From positions 1-64,000 of the forward strand of contig SVPI01000001.1 in assembly GCA_015065935.1 (NCBI GenBank): DNA of 64,000 nt, read 5' to 3'. Position 1 is the first letter of the stretch; every line of letters starts with the position of its first letter. The stretch comes from Oscillospiraceae bacterium (GTDB lineage Bacteria > Bacillota > Clostridia > Oscillospirales > Acutalibacteraceae). Under the pieces are notes generated by a model. The model was given only the letters and a program-made list of their open reading frames with translations. It was not told the origin of the DNA and did not search any database. Shown piece after piece: positions 37,423 to 47,032 of this stretch. The position numbers and the translations under genes were made by a program.

Positions 37423-38955
37423 ATGGAAATTAAAATGCTTAAAACACAGGTGTGTGCCAATAACGTTATTGGGAAGCATTCCGCAGAACACCCAATTGAC
37501 GTTGATTTTACAATTCCCGATTATTGCGGAGAAATTGAAAGAATTTTAAAGTGCATTTTTATTCCTCGCATAAATTCTAAAAGTATTAGTGGACAAAGCG
37601 TTATGGTTGATGGCCATGTGACTGTCAGACTAATTTATTGTGATAAGGAAAATAAAATTTACAGCTTTGACCACCTGGTGCCCTTCACAAAGTCCTTGGA
37701 AATAAACTCAATCACTGCCGATGCAAGGATTAAAAGCAGTGTTTCTTGTTCTTATTGCAACTGCCGTGCCGTGACACAGCGTAAGGTTGATGTTCACGGC
37801 GCCATTGAAATAAAGCTTCTTATAAAGGGCGAGAAAAAAAGCAGCGTTGTTTGCGATGTGGATGAAAAGGATATTCAGGTTTTAAAGGGCAGCGCACCAA
37901 TGCTAAACTCTAAGGGCTATTGCGAAAAGGCTCTTATAATTGATGAGGAGTTTGAAATCGGCAACACCCAGCCCGAAATCACATCGGTTATTAGAACAAG
38001 CGCCACACCCTGCATTAGTGATATGAAAATTATAAGCGGCAAGGTACTGCTTCGCGGTGAGCTTCAGGTCTGTGTTTTATACACAGGCACCGACTGCAGG
38101 CCTGTTATGACTAAAAGTGCCATTCCTTTTAGCCAGGTGCTGGATATTGATGATACAAATGAAGACTGCAAATGTTCGGCAGATGTTCAGGTGGCTTATT
38201 TTGAGGTTAAGCCCAAAACAATGCCTTCGGGGCAGGTGCGCCTGTTTAGTGTTGATGCAAAGCTTATTGTAACAGGGGAGTGCTTTTGCCAGGATGATGT
38301 TCCTGTTATACTTGATGCCTATTCTGTTAAGGGTGACAGTGAGGCTAAATACACCGAAATTGAATTTGAAAAGATTTGCTGCAATTATAACGAAACCTTA
38401 ATATGTACCGCCCAAACTGATTTTAGGGATAACGGCATTGGCAGTGTTGTTGACCTTTGGTGTGAGGTTGGGGCAGTTAACAGCCATTTTAGCGGCAATA
38501 ATATGACGGTAAATGGCACCCTAAAGGCATTTATGCTTTTGTACGATGCAAACGGCAATGCATTTTTCAGCGAAAAGCCAATAGAATTTGAACACAGCTT
38601 TACGGCCGATAATTTAAGCGAAAAGGTTTACACAAACCCGCAGGTTGAAGCCGTTTCCTGCTCCTTTACAATAACGGGTGAAAGCACTGTGGAAATCAGG
38701 GTTGAGCTTAAAATAACAGGCGGAATTTACGAGCAATGCAAAATGCCTATTGTTGCCGACCTCGTTCCTGTTGAGGGCGGGCAGTCGTGCAAGGAAATTT
38801 GTGCCGCAACGGTTATTTACTTTGCCGATTCAGGTGAGAGAATTTGGGATATTGCAAGAAAATATAACAGTTCGGTTGAGGAAATAATGAGGATTAATGA
38901 GCTAAGTGAGAATCTTTTGCCTAATTCTAAAACCCTGCTCATTCCCATAATGTAA
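37423..38955 (+). CDS. SPOCS (DUF3794) domain protein with C-terminal LysM
   Basis: 510 aa from ATG 37423, where AAAAGGAG is well placed. Three to four cystine-poor SPOCS-type repeats run through the chain (pattern ...GHVTVRLIYCDKENKIYSFD, GELQVCVLYTGTD). The C-terminal ~45 residues are a LysM (GERIWDIARKYNSSVEEIMR). Such proteins associate with the spore cortex/coat (SafA-like localisation). Located after spoIIR, consistent with a sporulation role. Confidence 0.87.
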   Translation: MEIKMLKTQVCANNVIGKHSAEHPIDVDFTIPDYCGEIERILKCIFIPRINSKSISGQSVMVDGHVTVRLIYCDKENKIYSFDHLVPFTKSLEINSITADARIKSSVSCSYCNCRAVTQRKVDVHGAIEIKLLIKGEKKSSVVCDVDEKDIQVLKGSAPMLNSKGYCEKALIIDEEFEIGNTQPEITSVIRTSATPCISDMKIISGKVLLRGELQVCVLYTGTDCRPVMTKSAIPFSQVLDIDDTNEDCKCSADVQVAYFEVKPKTMPSGQVRLFSVDAKLIVTGECFCQDDVPVILDAYSVKGDSEAKYTEIEFEKICCNYNETLICTAQTDFRDNGIGSVVDLWCEVGAVNSHFSGNNMTVNGTLKAFMLLYDANGNAFFSEKPIEFEHSFTADNLSEKVYTNPQVEAVSCSFTITGESTVEIRVELKITGGIYEQCKMPIVADLVPVEGGQSCKEICAATVIYFADSGERIWDIARKYNSSVEEIMRINELSENLLPNSKTLLIPIM

Positions 38956-38997
38956 CACCTATACTATTGTCACAAACTGTCAAAAGAGAAAAAATAC

Positions 38998-39025
38998 TTG
39001 CTTTTTTTGAAATATATGATACAAT
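38998..39025 (+). promoter_or_regulatory. Promoter of the ferredoxin gene
   Basis: TTGCTT and TACAAT with a 16-base spacer, 34 bases ahead of the ferredoxin ATG. Confidence 0.6.
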
Positions 39026-39058
39026 AAACCATAGAAACTCTGTGGAGGTGTATTTAGA

Positions 39059-39229
39059 ATGGCATACGTAATTTCTGAGGAATGCATCAGCTGTGGTGCA
39101 TGTGCAGCTAATTGCCCTGTTGAAGCTATCTCTGAGGGTGATGAGCGTTATGTAATCGATGCTGACAAGTGCTGCGATTGTGGCTCTTGCGCAAGCGGTT
39201 GCCCTGTAGATGCTATTGCTGAGGCTTAA
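39059..39229 (+). CDS. 2[4Fe-4S] ferredoxin
   Basis: 56 aa, ATG with GGAGGTG upstream. Two CxxCxxCxxxCP clusters are complete: CISCGACAANCP and CCDCGSCASGCP. Classic clostridial ferredoxin size and spacing; cytoplasmic electron carrier for pyruvate metabolism and hydrogenases. Monocistronic: own promoter and a strong terminator. Confidence 0.95.
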   Translation: MAYVISEECISCGACAANCPVEAISEGDERYVIDADKCCDCGSCASGCPVDAIAEA

Positions 39230-39274
39230 TTGCTTATTTCAACATAAAGCAAATTATTAAGTACATTAAAAGAT

Positions 39275-39312
39275 AAAGACCCGCTTTAAAAGCGGGTCTT
39301 TGTTTTTTTGTT
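39275..39312 (+). terminator. Ferredoxin terminator
   Basis: AAAGACCCGCTTT/AAAGCGGGTCTTT stem followed by GTTTTTTTG; also usable by the convergent glycosidase gene. Confidence 0.88.
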
Positions 39313-39313
39313 T

Positions 39314-40942
39314 TTAGAAAAGGATTTCAAAGCTTAAGGTTTTATCGCAGTTGTTATTAATAGTGAGGTCAACATAGTTAGACTCGCAAACACTGGATAA
39401 AGTAAAGGCGGTTTCCTTGCCATTAAGTAAAAGCTTTGAGCAGGTCTTACCCTTAGGTAAAAGAATGTGAGCATCAATTCTTTTTGAGGGTGTAGAAAGG
39501 TCATAACGCATGCCGTTTTCTTTAATAATAAACTTAACATCAATAACGGTTTTGTTAACGTGGTAACCGGTTATGTAGCGAAGCTCCTCATAGTGTGTTA
39601 CAACAAATTTGGGGGAGAACTTCATTTCGCTATAGTTAACATCCAAATCAACAATTCCTGCAAGACCTTCATCTATTGCACTTAAAAATGCGGCAGAGCC
39701 CCATGCGCTGGGACCGCCCTCGGGTTGGGGCTTTGAGTCAATGTCATAAAGGAAGAAGGGAACGCCGTCACGCTCAACAAGCTTCATAAAGCGGGAAATA
39801 ATATCCCAGCCATAATCCTCATAGCCGTTATTAAAGGCCGCCTTTGCCAGCTCGCCTGCTGTGAAGGGAGAAATTGCACCGTTAACATATCTACCAAGTT
39901 CATAGCCGCAGAAGCCGTTTTCGTAAGGCGGGTCAATGCTGAACCATTCTGCGAAAAACTTGGTTGTGCCTTTCCTGCGCATATATTCTTCAATAACCTT
40001 GCGGCATTGCTCGGTGGTCATAAGTCCACGGTTCATATCATAGGTGTTGGAAAGGGATAAACGAACATTTTCATTATCATCAGCACCGCTATGGTTTAAA
40101 TGCAATTGGTGAATAAAGTGGGTGCCGTTCCAAAGGTGTTTAAAGATGTTTTCCCTTAATATCTCGGCTTTTTTCTCCCAGTAAAGCGCCTTTTCTTCAT
40201 TGTGTAAACGGCGGTTAAACCATGCAAGCTGATTCATTGCCTGATAAACACCGCTGTTGTCACCGTGCATAATGGACATAGGGGAGTCTTTATGAATGCG
40301 GCGGTCAATGGCGTTGTTAACCTTGTAGGTAAAGTCCCAGGTGTCAATGGTGAAGTTGCGCTTAACAAGGCCGTGCTCCTTATCGAAACGTTTTTCACTG
40401 CTTAACATATATTCAATACCCTTTTCAAGGGCAGGCAGTGTCTTTTTAAGCCACTCATTATCGCCAAACACGTGGTAAATATACATTGCGCCTTCAACCA
40501 CAAGGTATTCAATATCGGCTTCAAGCTCTAATCGCACAAGGGCAATGTTATCCTCCTCGTACATCTTGTAGCAGTCATCGTTAACCATCTTCCAATGGTA
40601 GTCATCATACTGCTTTATAAGCTCGTAGAACTGACCATCCTCACGCTGGTTTTCAACAATGAAATCGTAGAAGGAGAGAAGCTCGTGTTCAAAATGCTTT
40701 GCAGCCTTTAAAATGTGAACGTGGTCGCGAATCCAAGGTTTTAGGCAATAAAGCACCTTGTTATCCATAAACATAACGTTGGTTTCATCCTTAATGCTGT
40801 TTCTAAGCGCCCTTATAAAACAGCCAAGCTTTGAATCGGTTGTGGTAAGCACCGAGGGGAAGCCCCATTCCATATTATTGTAGGTGCCGTTGTGCCTTTC
40901 CTCAATGTTTAAAGCGGGGAGTTTGTGCTGAAAATCAATCAT
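39314..40942 (-). CDS. Six-hairpin glycosidase-like protein
   Basis: 542 aa, AGGAGG ahead of ATG. Alpha/alpha-toroid features: repeated helical segments with KPWIRDHVHILKAAKHFEHE, STIDTWDFTYKV-type and EWFSIDPPYENGF, GPSAWGSAAFLSAI. A C-terminal beta domain follows. The composition resembles GH37/GH63/GH78-like (MGH1) glycosidases. No signal peptide, so it would act on imported oligosaccharide. Downstream of and co-transcribed with the EamA transporter gene. The exact family is uncertain. Confidence 0.7.
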   Translation of the reverse strand: MIDFQHKLPALNIEERHNGTYNNMEWGFPSVLTTTDSKLGCFIRALRNSIKDETNVMFMDNKVLYCLKPWIRDHVHILKAAKHFEHELLSFYDFIVENQREDGQFYELIKQYDDYHWKMVNDDCYKMYEEDNIALVRLELEADIEYLVVEGAMYIYHVFGDNEWLKKTLPALEKGIEYMLSSEKRFDKEHGLVKRNFTIDTWDFTYKVNNAIDRRIHKDSPMSIMHGDNSGVYQAMNQLAWFNRRLHNEEKALYWEKKAEILRENIFKHLWNGTHFIHQLHLNHSGADDNENVRLSLSNTYDMNRGLMTTEQCRKVIEEYMRRKGTTKFFAEWFSIDPPYENGFCGYELGRYVNGAISPFTAGELAKAAFNNGYEDYGWDIISRFMKLVERDGVPFFLYDIDSKPQPEGGPSAWGSAAFLSAIDEGLAGIVDLDVNYSEMKFSPKFVVTHYEELRYITGYHVNKTVIDVKFIIKENGMRYDLSTPSKRIDAHILLPKGKTCSKLLLNGKETAFTLSSVCESNYVDLTINNNCDKTLSFEILF

Positions 40943-40954
40943 TTAAATGACCTC

Positions 40955-41818
40955 CTAAAAAATGCTTATTATGCTGATGGCAACAATGCCAATTATTATA
41001 CCAATAATCTGCCTTTTTGTAAGCTTTTCCTTACAGGTGATAACGCTAAGCAGGGTAGAGAGCAGTATTACGCCGCCGTTAAAGCAGGGGAAGAAAATTA
41101 CGGCATTAAGCTCACCTGAAAGGAAAATGTTAAGTCGGTTATAAAGGCAACTTAAAACACCTGAAGCGGCGGCAAAGGCTATAAATGGTTTAATTTTAAA
41201 GCCTGCCTCTTTCATTGTTTTAAATCCGCCCGAAAGCAGGGATAAAACAAAGAAGGAAACACTCATAACAACAGCCGACATAAACATCATATCATCGGCC
41301 ATTGCCTTAACGGGGGTTTTTGAAAACGCCTTAAAAACAAGGCCAACGCTTGCGCAAAATACAAAGAAAACGGCGGTAAAAATTAGCCATTTTTTTGAAA
41401 AGGCTGTATCACCCGATTTTTTATAGGTGCAAAGGAATAATGCAAACAGCAGTAAAACAATGCCAAGGAACTTAAATATACCAATAGGCTCGCCCCAGGC
41501 AAAAAAGCTAAACAGTACCGAGATTAAAAGGGAGGAGTTACCAATAAGTGTTGTTATGGCAACGGGTCCTGAATTCATTGCATTGGTTTTAAAGAAAATG
41601 AAAAGAGCCTGAACAACACCGTAAATTACCGCCCAAAGCAAAACCTGCCGGTTTAAATTGATTTTGCCAAGGTTTACTGCGAAAAGCAGCACACACCATA
41701 AAATGGCAGAAAAAAGGTTAAAGGTGTAAACCGAGCCCTTGCCTTCAATTTTTGCCTTGTGCAGCAAAACGCTGTTAACCGATGCTGCTAAAACAGATGC
41801 CGCTAATAATAAGTACAT
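40955..41818 (-). CDS. EamA/DMT-superfamily transporter
   Basis: About 287 aa, ten predicted helices in two EamA halves; the first half ends near FLCTYKKSGD. Start placed at the ATG with GTGAGG eight bases upstream; 41842 is the longer option. The glycosidase gene starts 12 bases later. Divergent AraC gene at 41966. Substrate unknown, sugar or metabolite export/import. Confidence 0.82.
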   Translation of the reverse strand: MYLLLAASVLAASVNSVLLHKAKIEGKGSVYTFNLFSAILWCVLLFAVNLGKINLNRQVLLWAVIYGVVQALFIFFKTNAMNSGPVAITTLIGNSSLLISVLFSFFAWGEPIGIFKFLGIVLLLFALFLCTYKKSGDTAFSKKWLIFTAVFFVFCASVGLVFKAFSKTPVKAMADDMMFMSAVVMSVSFFVLSLLSGGFKTMKEAGFKIKPFIAFAAASGVLSCLYNRLNIFLSGELNAVIFFPCFNGGVILLSTLLSVITCKEKLTKRQIIGIIIGIVAISIISIF

Positions 41819-41965
41819 TTTATTCGCCTCACTTAATTTCATTTTATCGTTTTTTTAACATTTGTAAAGCCAATTACTGACTTTTTTATGCGATTTTTAA
41901 TCATTTTATATTGATTTTTGTATTTTTATGTGTAAAATTAAGTTTATAAGGCGGTGTTTTTGCTT

Positions 41966-42793
41966 ATGGTGAAATATTCTTTCAGTAAAGAAATAGGAGT
42001 TATTGCAAAAAACTCAAAATTTTTCTTTCAGCGTGTTGCTAACAGAAAATTAAGCGATATTTATCATTCCCACGATTTTTACGAGATAACGGCAGTGTGT
42101 AGGGGGAGCGGTACCCATTTAATTAATGGGGAGAAAATTCAGCAATTTGAGGGCGATGTTGTTTTTTTGCGCCCTGATGATTGCCATTCCTTTATTAAAC
42201 AGTCGCCCGATGTTATAATGATTTCGTTTTCGGTGGAAAAAAGAGAATTTGAAAAAATTGCAGATATTTTTTCGGCGGAGTTACTTGATGATTTAAATTC
42301 AAAATCAATGCCTAAAATTTTTCATTGTTCAAACCTTTTGGCAAATATAAACCTAAATCATAACGTAGTAAAAAGCGATTATGAGGAACACAATTTAAAA
42401 TTTTTACTTTCCTTCTTTTTAAAGGAGTATATTGATGCTTTGGGACAGGAAAAATCGGGGCTACCTAAAAATCTTGCTTATGCAATTAAAGAAATGCAAA
42501 ATCAGGATAACCTTAAATTGGGAGTGCCGAAATTTGTGGAGCTTTCCTTTTATAGTCAAAGCCATTTGTCCCGCCTTGTAAAAAAACATTTTAATATGAC
42601 ACTCCACGAATATGTTTTAAATTTACGCCTTAATGCGGCTTATAACGATTTGATTTTAACAGGGGAAAGCACCGAGCTTATTGCCGAAAAGTTTGGATAT
42701 GCAAGTTTAAGCCATTTTAACAAAATATTTAAACAAAAATTCAAGGCAACCCCGGCTGAAATCAGAAAAACGCGGGGTATCAGAACAGTATAA
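41966..42793 (+). CDS. AraC-family regulator
   Basis: About 275 aa from ATG 41966. Cupin N-terminal (HSHDFYEITAVCRGSGTH, FEGDVVFLRPDDCHSF) and a C-terminal double HTH (VPKFVELSFYSQSHLSRLVKKHF, STELIAEKFGYASLSHFNKI). Divergent from the transporter-glycosidase pair, its likely target. Confidence 0.87.
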   Translation: MVKYSFSKEIGVIAKNSKFFFQRVANRKLSDIYHSHDFYEITAVCRGSGTHLINGEKIQQFEGDVVFLRPDDCHSFIKQSPDVIMISFSVEKREFEKIADIFSAELLDDLNSKSMPKIFHCSNLLANINLNHNVVKSDYEEHNLKFLLSFFLKEYIDALGQEKSGLPKNLAYAIKEMQNQDNLKLGVPKFVELSFYSQSHLSRLVKKHFNMTLHEYVLNLRLNAAYNDLILTGESTELIAEKFGYASLSHFNKIFKQKFKATPAEIRKTRGIRTV

Positions 42794-42832
42794 AAAACCT
42801 CTTTGGAAACATTTTCCAAAGAGGTTTTTGTT
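42793..42832. terminator. Bidirectional terminator
   Basis: AAAAAACCTCTTTGGAAA/TTTCCAAAGAGGTTTTT around a short CAT loop, between convergent genes. Confidence 0.88.
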
Positions 42833-44567
42833 ATTTCTTTTTAAGCACAACCTTTGGTGAAAATAGCCTTTCAACCTTGTAGCCGGCTAAATCCTCATCA
42901 AACTTATCAAAAAGAGGAGCTAAAATGGGAATTTGCGGTATGTTTGATTTAAAGGAATTAAGGGTTAAATCAAGCAGTGGTTTGCCCGGATTTTCACTTT
43001 GGAAAAGAACACAAAAATCATCATCAAACTGGAATTTAAGCCTTTTTGTGCAGGGGGTTTCCAAAAGGTTAATATCAATCACCAAAATCTGCTTTAAATC
43101 CTCATTGGTGGAAAAGCGGCCTATACAATTTATAAGATAGGGCTCACCGAAAAATAACTGGTTTGAAATAAGCGGCTCCTTAAAACCTACAGGAATGGTG
43201 TAGGAACAGCCTGCTTCCTCATAAACAAGGTTAAGGGTTTTGTTTAAAACCTTAAAAGAAATTCCTTTTAAACCACTTGAATAGTTGTTTTGCACCGCCT
43301 GTAAAATAACAGGAAAAAGGCCAAGACTATTTTCTCTGTTCATTTGGAAGGACAGCCCATTAAGGGCGAGGGATTGCTTTTTATTTTGATGATTTTTATA
43401 AATTCTTTTAATAAAGCAGTCAGGCTTAAAAGGTTCATTAAGGTGCCGCATTAAGCGGTTTAATCGAGCATTTGCCAAAGGATTTGCGGGAAGCTTTTTG
43501 GGAAAACTACCGCTAAAGGCATTAAGTGCTGTTTTATAATAGGTGTTTTGTTGGAACATTTCGTTGTTGCCTGCATTGCTTATAACTATGATTTTGCTTT
43601 TTTTAAAGCAAAGCACATTTTGCCCAAACATTCCGTTAAATAAAAACGCTTCCTCGTTTGGTCCCACCCAAATGTGAAAACCATAATCGAAATCGCCACA
43701 GTCGGCAGGGGTTGATATCTGCTTTGAACAGGCAAGTCTTAAATAGTCAGCAGGAATTATTTGTTTGCCATTTAAAACACCGTCATTAAGCACCAGTGTG
43801 GCAATTTTAAACATATCATAAGGGGAAATGTAAAGACCCCAACCGCCTTTTTCAAAGCCGCAAGGGCATTTTTCCCAGTAAAACTGTGTTATGCCAAGGG
43901 GTGCAAACAGGTTTTCGTTAACAAAATTTGAAAGAGAGGTGCCGCTTACCTTACAAAGTGCGGCAGAAAGCATATAGGAATTAAGGGAATTATAATTAAA
44001 CTTTTTGCCGGGCGGGTTATCGGTTATTGAACGCAGAAAGCCACGCACCCAGTTGGTTTCGGTCATACATTCTATTTCATTAAAAAGCACACCACTGGTC
44101 ATAGTAAGAAGGTGTTCGACCGTCAGGTCCTTGAGTTTTATTCTGACAATGGCGTTGCAGTCATCAGGGAAAATATCAATTATTTTAGTATCAAGCGTTA
44201 AAAGGCCTTTTTCTATGGCAATTCCAACCGCCAGCGATAAAATACTTTTGCACTGGGAAAAGGTTGTTTTAAGTGTGGAAAGGTTATGGTTATTAAAAAC
44301 CGCCTCACAGCAAAGCGCGCCGTTTCTGCCTATTAGCACACTGTGCATATTAAGGTCACGGCTACCTTTTAGCTTTGTGAGAAAATCGGCAATTCTGTCA
44401 CTTTCAATTCCGCAGTCCTCGGGGGTGTTGCGCTTTATATCCTTTTTTTCGCTAAAACCAAAATTAGGCTTTTGCGGAGAGGATGTATAAATAGGCTTTA
44501 CCGGTTTTTTATCATCGAGCAGGCGGGTGATTAAAACAATACTTTTGTTAACATTAGAAATGGTCAA
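42831..44567 (-). CDS. Serine hydrolase, beta-lactamase/penicillin-binding fold
   Basis: 578 aa, TTG start with AGGAGG upstream. SxxK is FSQCKSILSLAVG; the Tyr-x-Asn element is YNSLNSY; the third motif region is FDYGFHIWVG. The N-terminal ~350 residues form the beta-lactamase-class-C-like domain; a ~200-residue C-terminal beta domain follows. No signal peptide is evident, so an esterase or intracellular peptidase role is as likely as cell-wall work. Confidence 0.82.
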   Translation of the reverse strand: MTISNVNKSIVLITRLLDDKKPVKPIYTSSPQKPNFGFSEKKDIKRNTPEDCGIESDRIADFLTKLKGSRDLNMHSVLIGRNGALCCEAVFNNHNLSTLKTTFSQCKSILSLAVGIAIEKGLLTLDTKIIDIFPDDCNAIVRIKLKDLTVEHLLTMTSGVLFNEIECMTETNWVRGFLRSITDNPPGKKFNYNSLNSYMLSAALCKVSGTSLSNFVNENLFAPLGITQFYWEKCPCGFEKGGWGLYISPYDMFKIATLVLNDGVLNGKQIIPADYLRLACSKQISTPADCGDFDYGFHIWVGPNEEAFLFNGMFGQNVLCFKKSKIIVISNAGNNEMFQQNTYYKTALNAFSGSFPKKLPANPLANARLNRLMRHLNEPFKPDCFIKRIYKNHQNKKQSLALNGLSFQMNRENSLGLFPVILQAVQNNYSSGLKGISFKVLNKTLNLVYEEAGCSYTIPVGFKEPLISNQLFFGEPYLINCIGRFSTNEDLKQILVIDINLLETPCTKRLKFQFDDDFCVLFQSENPGKPLLDLTLNSFKSNIPQIPILAPLFDKFDEDLAGYKVERLFSPKVVLKKK

Positions 44568-44587
44568 GTACGTTATCCTCCTAAAAG

Positions 44588-44622
44588 AAGAATGCGGAGA
44601 ACTTTAATTCTCCGCATTTATT
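44588..44622 (-). terminator. Terminator upstream of the serine hydrolase / downstream of secF
   Basis: AATGCGGAGAA/TTCTCCGCATT stem with an AT loop, located between the secF stop at 44653 and the hydrolase start. In the minus direction it follows secF; the T-tract is short (TTCTTC). Confidence 0.65.
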
Positions 44623-44652
44623 ATAACCTATTATTATGAATTAAATATTAAA

Positions 44653-45585
44653 TTATTTACTTTTTTTGGATTTTTTAGAATGTTTTTTCCAAATAACCCA
44701 AAGGGGAGTGGAAATAAACAAACTGGAAGTGCAGCCCGAAATAAGACCAAAGCCCATGGGAATTGCAAAGCTTCTGAGTGATGAAAGACCAAAGAACTCG
44801 GAAACAACAACAATGGTGAATACTGCGAGAAGTGTGGTAACGGTTGTGATAACTGTACGCTTCATAACCGAATTAACACTGTTGTTAACAAGGTCACCAA
44901 GGTCGGCATTGGGCTCTAAACGGCGGCCCTCACGAACGCGGTCGTAAATAACAATGGTATCGTTAAGTGAATAACCAAGAATGGTTAAAACAACTGCCAT
45001 AAAGTTTGAGTCAATGGGAAGGCCAAAAACAGTACAGGTGAAGAAGGCAACAAGCACGTCGAGAATAAGTGCAACAAAGGCTGTGATAGCTGCCGAAACG
45101 CCACCGATTTTACGGAAACGAATTCCAACATAAACCACAACAAGTGCAGCGGCTAAAAGCACTGCAACAAGTGTTTTAATAAAGAAGGAGGAAGCAACGG
45201 TTGCACTGATTGAGGTTGAGTCATAAAGGGAAGGTGCATTTGCTTTAAAATCGGTTGCAAGCTTTGAGGTGATTTTTTGCTGAATTTCGGCATCAATGGA
45301 ATCCTTACCTGCAAAGCTTAAGGTTAAGGTTTTGGTGTCACCCGCAATTGAGGTGCTCTCACTTACAGTTACAGGAACACTTGTAATTGTTTTAACGGCT
45401 TCGGTAACCTTATCGGTAGAGATTTCGCCTTCATAGGAATAGGAAATTCTTGTACCACCGCTAAAGTTAATGTCTAACTTAACGCCCACAAAAAGTGTGA
45501 TAATAATGCTTACTGCCAAAACAGCGGCATAGATTATAATTGTAGGCTTAAAGGTTTTCATAAAATCAATTTTCTTATTGAACAT
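44653..45585 (-). CDS. secF: Protein translocase subunit SecF
   Basis: 310 aa from ATG 45585 (GGAGGTG upstream, inside the secD end; overlap 11 bases). INFSGGTRISYSY, then the RND-type membrane half with ALVVVYVGIRFRKIGGVSA, ALILDVLVAFFTCT, GYSLNDTIVIYDRVRE. Six membrane helices. Works with SecD in proton-driven late secretion. Confidence 0.94.
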   Translation of the reverse strand: MFNKKIDFMKTFKPTIIIYAAVLAVSIIITLFVGVKLDINFSGGTRISYSYEGEISTDKVTEAVKTITSVPVTVSESTSIAGDTKTLTLSFAGKDSIDAEIQQKITSKLATDFKANAPSLYDSTSISATVASSFFIKTLVAVLLAAALVVVYVGIRFRKIGGVSAAITAFVALILDVLVAFFTCTVFGLPIDSNFMAVVLTILGYSLNDTIVIYDRVREGRRLEPNADLGDLVNNSVNSVMKRTVITTVTTLLAVFTIVVVSEFFGLSSLRSFAIPMGFGLISGCTSSLFISTPLWVIWKKHSKKSKKSK

Positions 45586-46969
45586 CTTTAGCACCTCCAT
45601 AAAGCCAGGGCTTTCTAAAGAACTTGAACTGAGAAATACCCTTAAGCATAAGTCTGGATGCCAGAACACCCATTATAAGGTTGAAGATAACACCGATAAC
45701 AAGGGTGTAACCGAAGGAGTAGATGGAGCCGGTAATTGCGGTTCCAAACCACTGCATAATGGGGGAGAAAAGCTTTGCAAAGAAGCTATCGGGTGTACCA
45801 AAGGCGCCCATAAGAACAACGGCAACAATAACAATGGCAACATTACCATCTAAAATGGCACTCCAGCTGTTTTCAAAGCCGCTTGCAATGGCGCCATCAA
45901 TGGTTCTGCCACGCTTGAATTCATCCTTAATGCGCTCTGCGGCAATAACGTTGGCGTCAACACCAACACCTATTGAAAGAATGATACCTGCAATACCGGG
46001 AACGGTAAGGGTGAAGCTATCGGCACCGGGGAAGTAGCCTGACATACAGGCGATGGAGCCTGCAAGCTGACCCAGCAGGGCGATTGCTGCAACCAGACCG
46101 GGAAGGCGGAACAGAACAATCATAAGAATGCAAATGAGGACAAAAGCAATAGAGCCTGCAATGAGCATTACGTTAAGTGCGTTGGAGCCGAGTGTGGGGG
46201 AGATAACCTGCAGCTTTGAATCATCAACGGTAAGTGCAAAGGGAAGGGAACCGGCGTTGATTTTGTTTGCAAGGTCGTTTGCCTCATCGGCGTTTGCCAT
46301 ACCGTCAATGTAAGCGTTACCATCGGTAATAGCTGTTTTAACGGTGGGGGCGGAAATCATTTGGTCATCCATCCAAATGGAAATAGTTTTACCAACAAGC
46401 TTTGCAGTGGCAGTTGCAAACTTCGCTTTACCCTTTTCGGTAAAGGTAAGGTGTACAACATACTGTGAAACGCCTGTGGTTTCATCCTGAACAACACCTG
46501 CTTGAGCCTTTTCAATATCATCGCCACCCTTTAGGATAACGGTGTCCTGAGTTGTGCCCTCACAGAAGGTGAGAAGTGCGGTTTCGCCAAGCTCCTGAAC
46601 GGCTGCAGCAGCATCAAAGTTGCTTTCATCGGCTGCCCAGGGGAAACGAACGATGATTTGATGGTTTTGATTATCGGCGTAAACCTCGCTGTCGGTAATG
46701 TTGTTGTTAACAAGGCGGGTTTCGATAATGGTTTTTGCGGCATCCATATCTTCGTCGCTAATTTCGGCGTTTTTAATGTCGGGCGAGAAAACTGCCTCAA
46801 CACCGCCTCTGATATCAATGCCCCAGCGAATGTCGTTGGCTCCCTTAATGTAAACATTGCGGGTGTCGCCGTAGTAGTTGTCAATACCGAAGAAAGCGGT
46901 AAATGTCAACACAAGAATTAGCGCAAGGACTATGAAAAAAGTCGATTTGCGTGCGCGCTTGGATTTCAT
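45575..46969 (-). CDS. secD: Protein translocase subunit SecD
   Basis: 464 aa from ATG 46969 (GGAGG eight bases upstream). DIRGGVEAVF near the N terminus, periplasmic P1 domain, then six membrane helices with GIAGIILSIGVGVDANVIA and AERIKDEFKRGRT. Coupled by overlap to secF. Confidence 0.94.
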   Translation of the reverse strand: MKSKRARKSTFFIVLALILVLTFTAFFGIDNYYGDTRNVYIKGANDIRWGIDIRGGVEAVFSPDIKNAEISDEDMDAAKTIIETRLVNNNITDSEVYADNQNHQIIVRFPWAADESNFDAAAAVQELGETALLTFCEGTTQDTVILKGGDDIEKAQAGVVQDETTGVSQYVVHLTFTEKGKAKFATATAKLVGKTISIWMDDQMISAPTVKTAITDGNAYIDGMANADEANDLANKINAGSLPFALTVDDSKLQVISPTLGSNALNVMLIAGSIAFVLICILMIVLFRLPGLVAAIALLGQLAGSIACMSGYFPGADSFTLTVPGIAGIILSIGVGVDANVIAAERIKDEFKRGRTIDGAIASGFENSWSAILDGNVAIVIVAVVLMGAFGTPDSFFAKLFSPIMQWFGTAITGSIYSFGYTLVIGVIFNLIMGVLASRLMLKGISQFKFFRKPWLYGGAKDVQ

Positions 46970-47003
46970 TGCTTTTTCCTCCAAATTTTGTATTATAAAA
47001 TAT

Positions 47004-47032
47004 ATTATATATTTGTTTTGTTATTTAGTCAA
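47004..47032 (-). promoter_or_regulatory. Promoter of secDF
   Basis: TTGACT (minus strand, 47032-47027) and TATAAT (47009-47004) with a 17-base spacer. The -35 overlaps the end of the aminotransferase gene. Confidence 0.72.

Noticed and set aside
44005..44490. 161-codon plus-strand ORF opposite the serine hydrolase
   Set aside because: Antisense shadow without ribosome site or domain signature.
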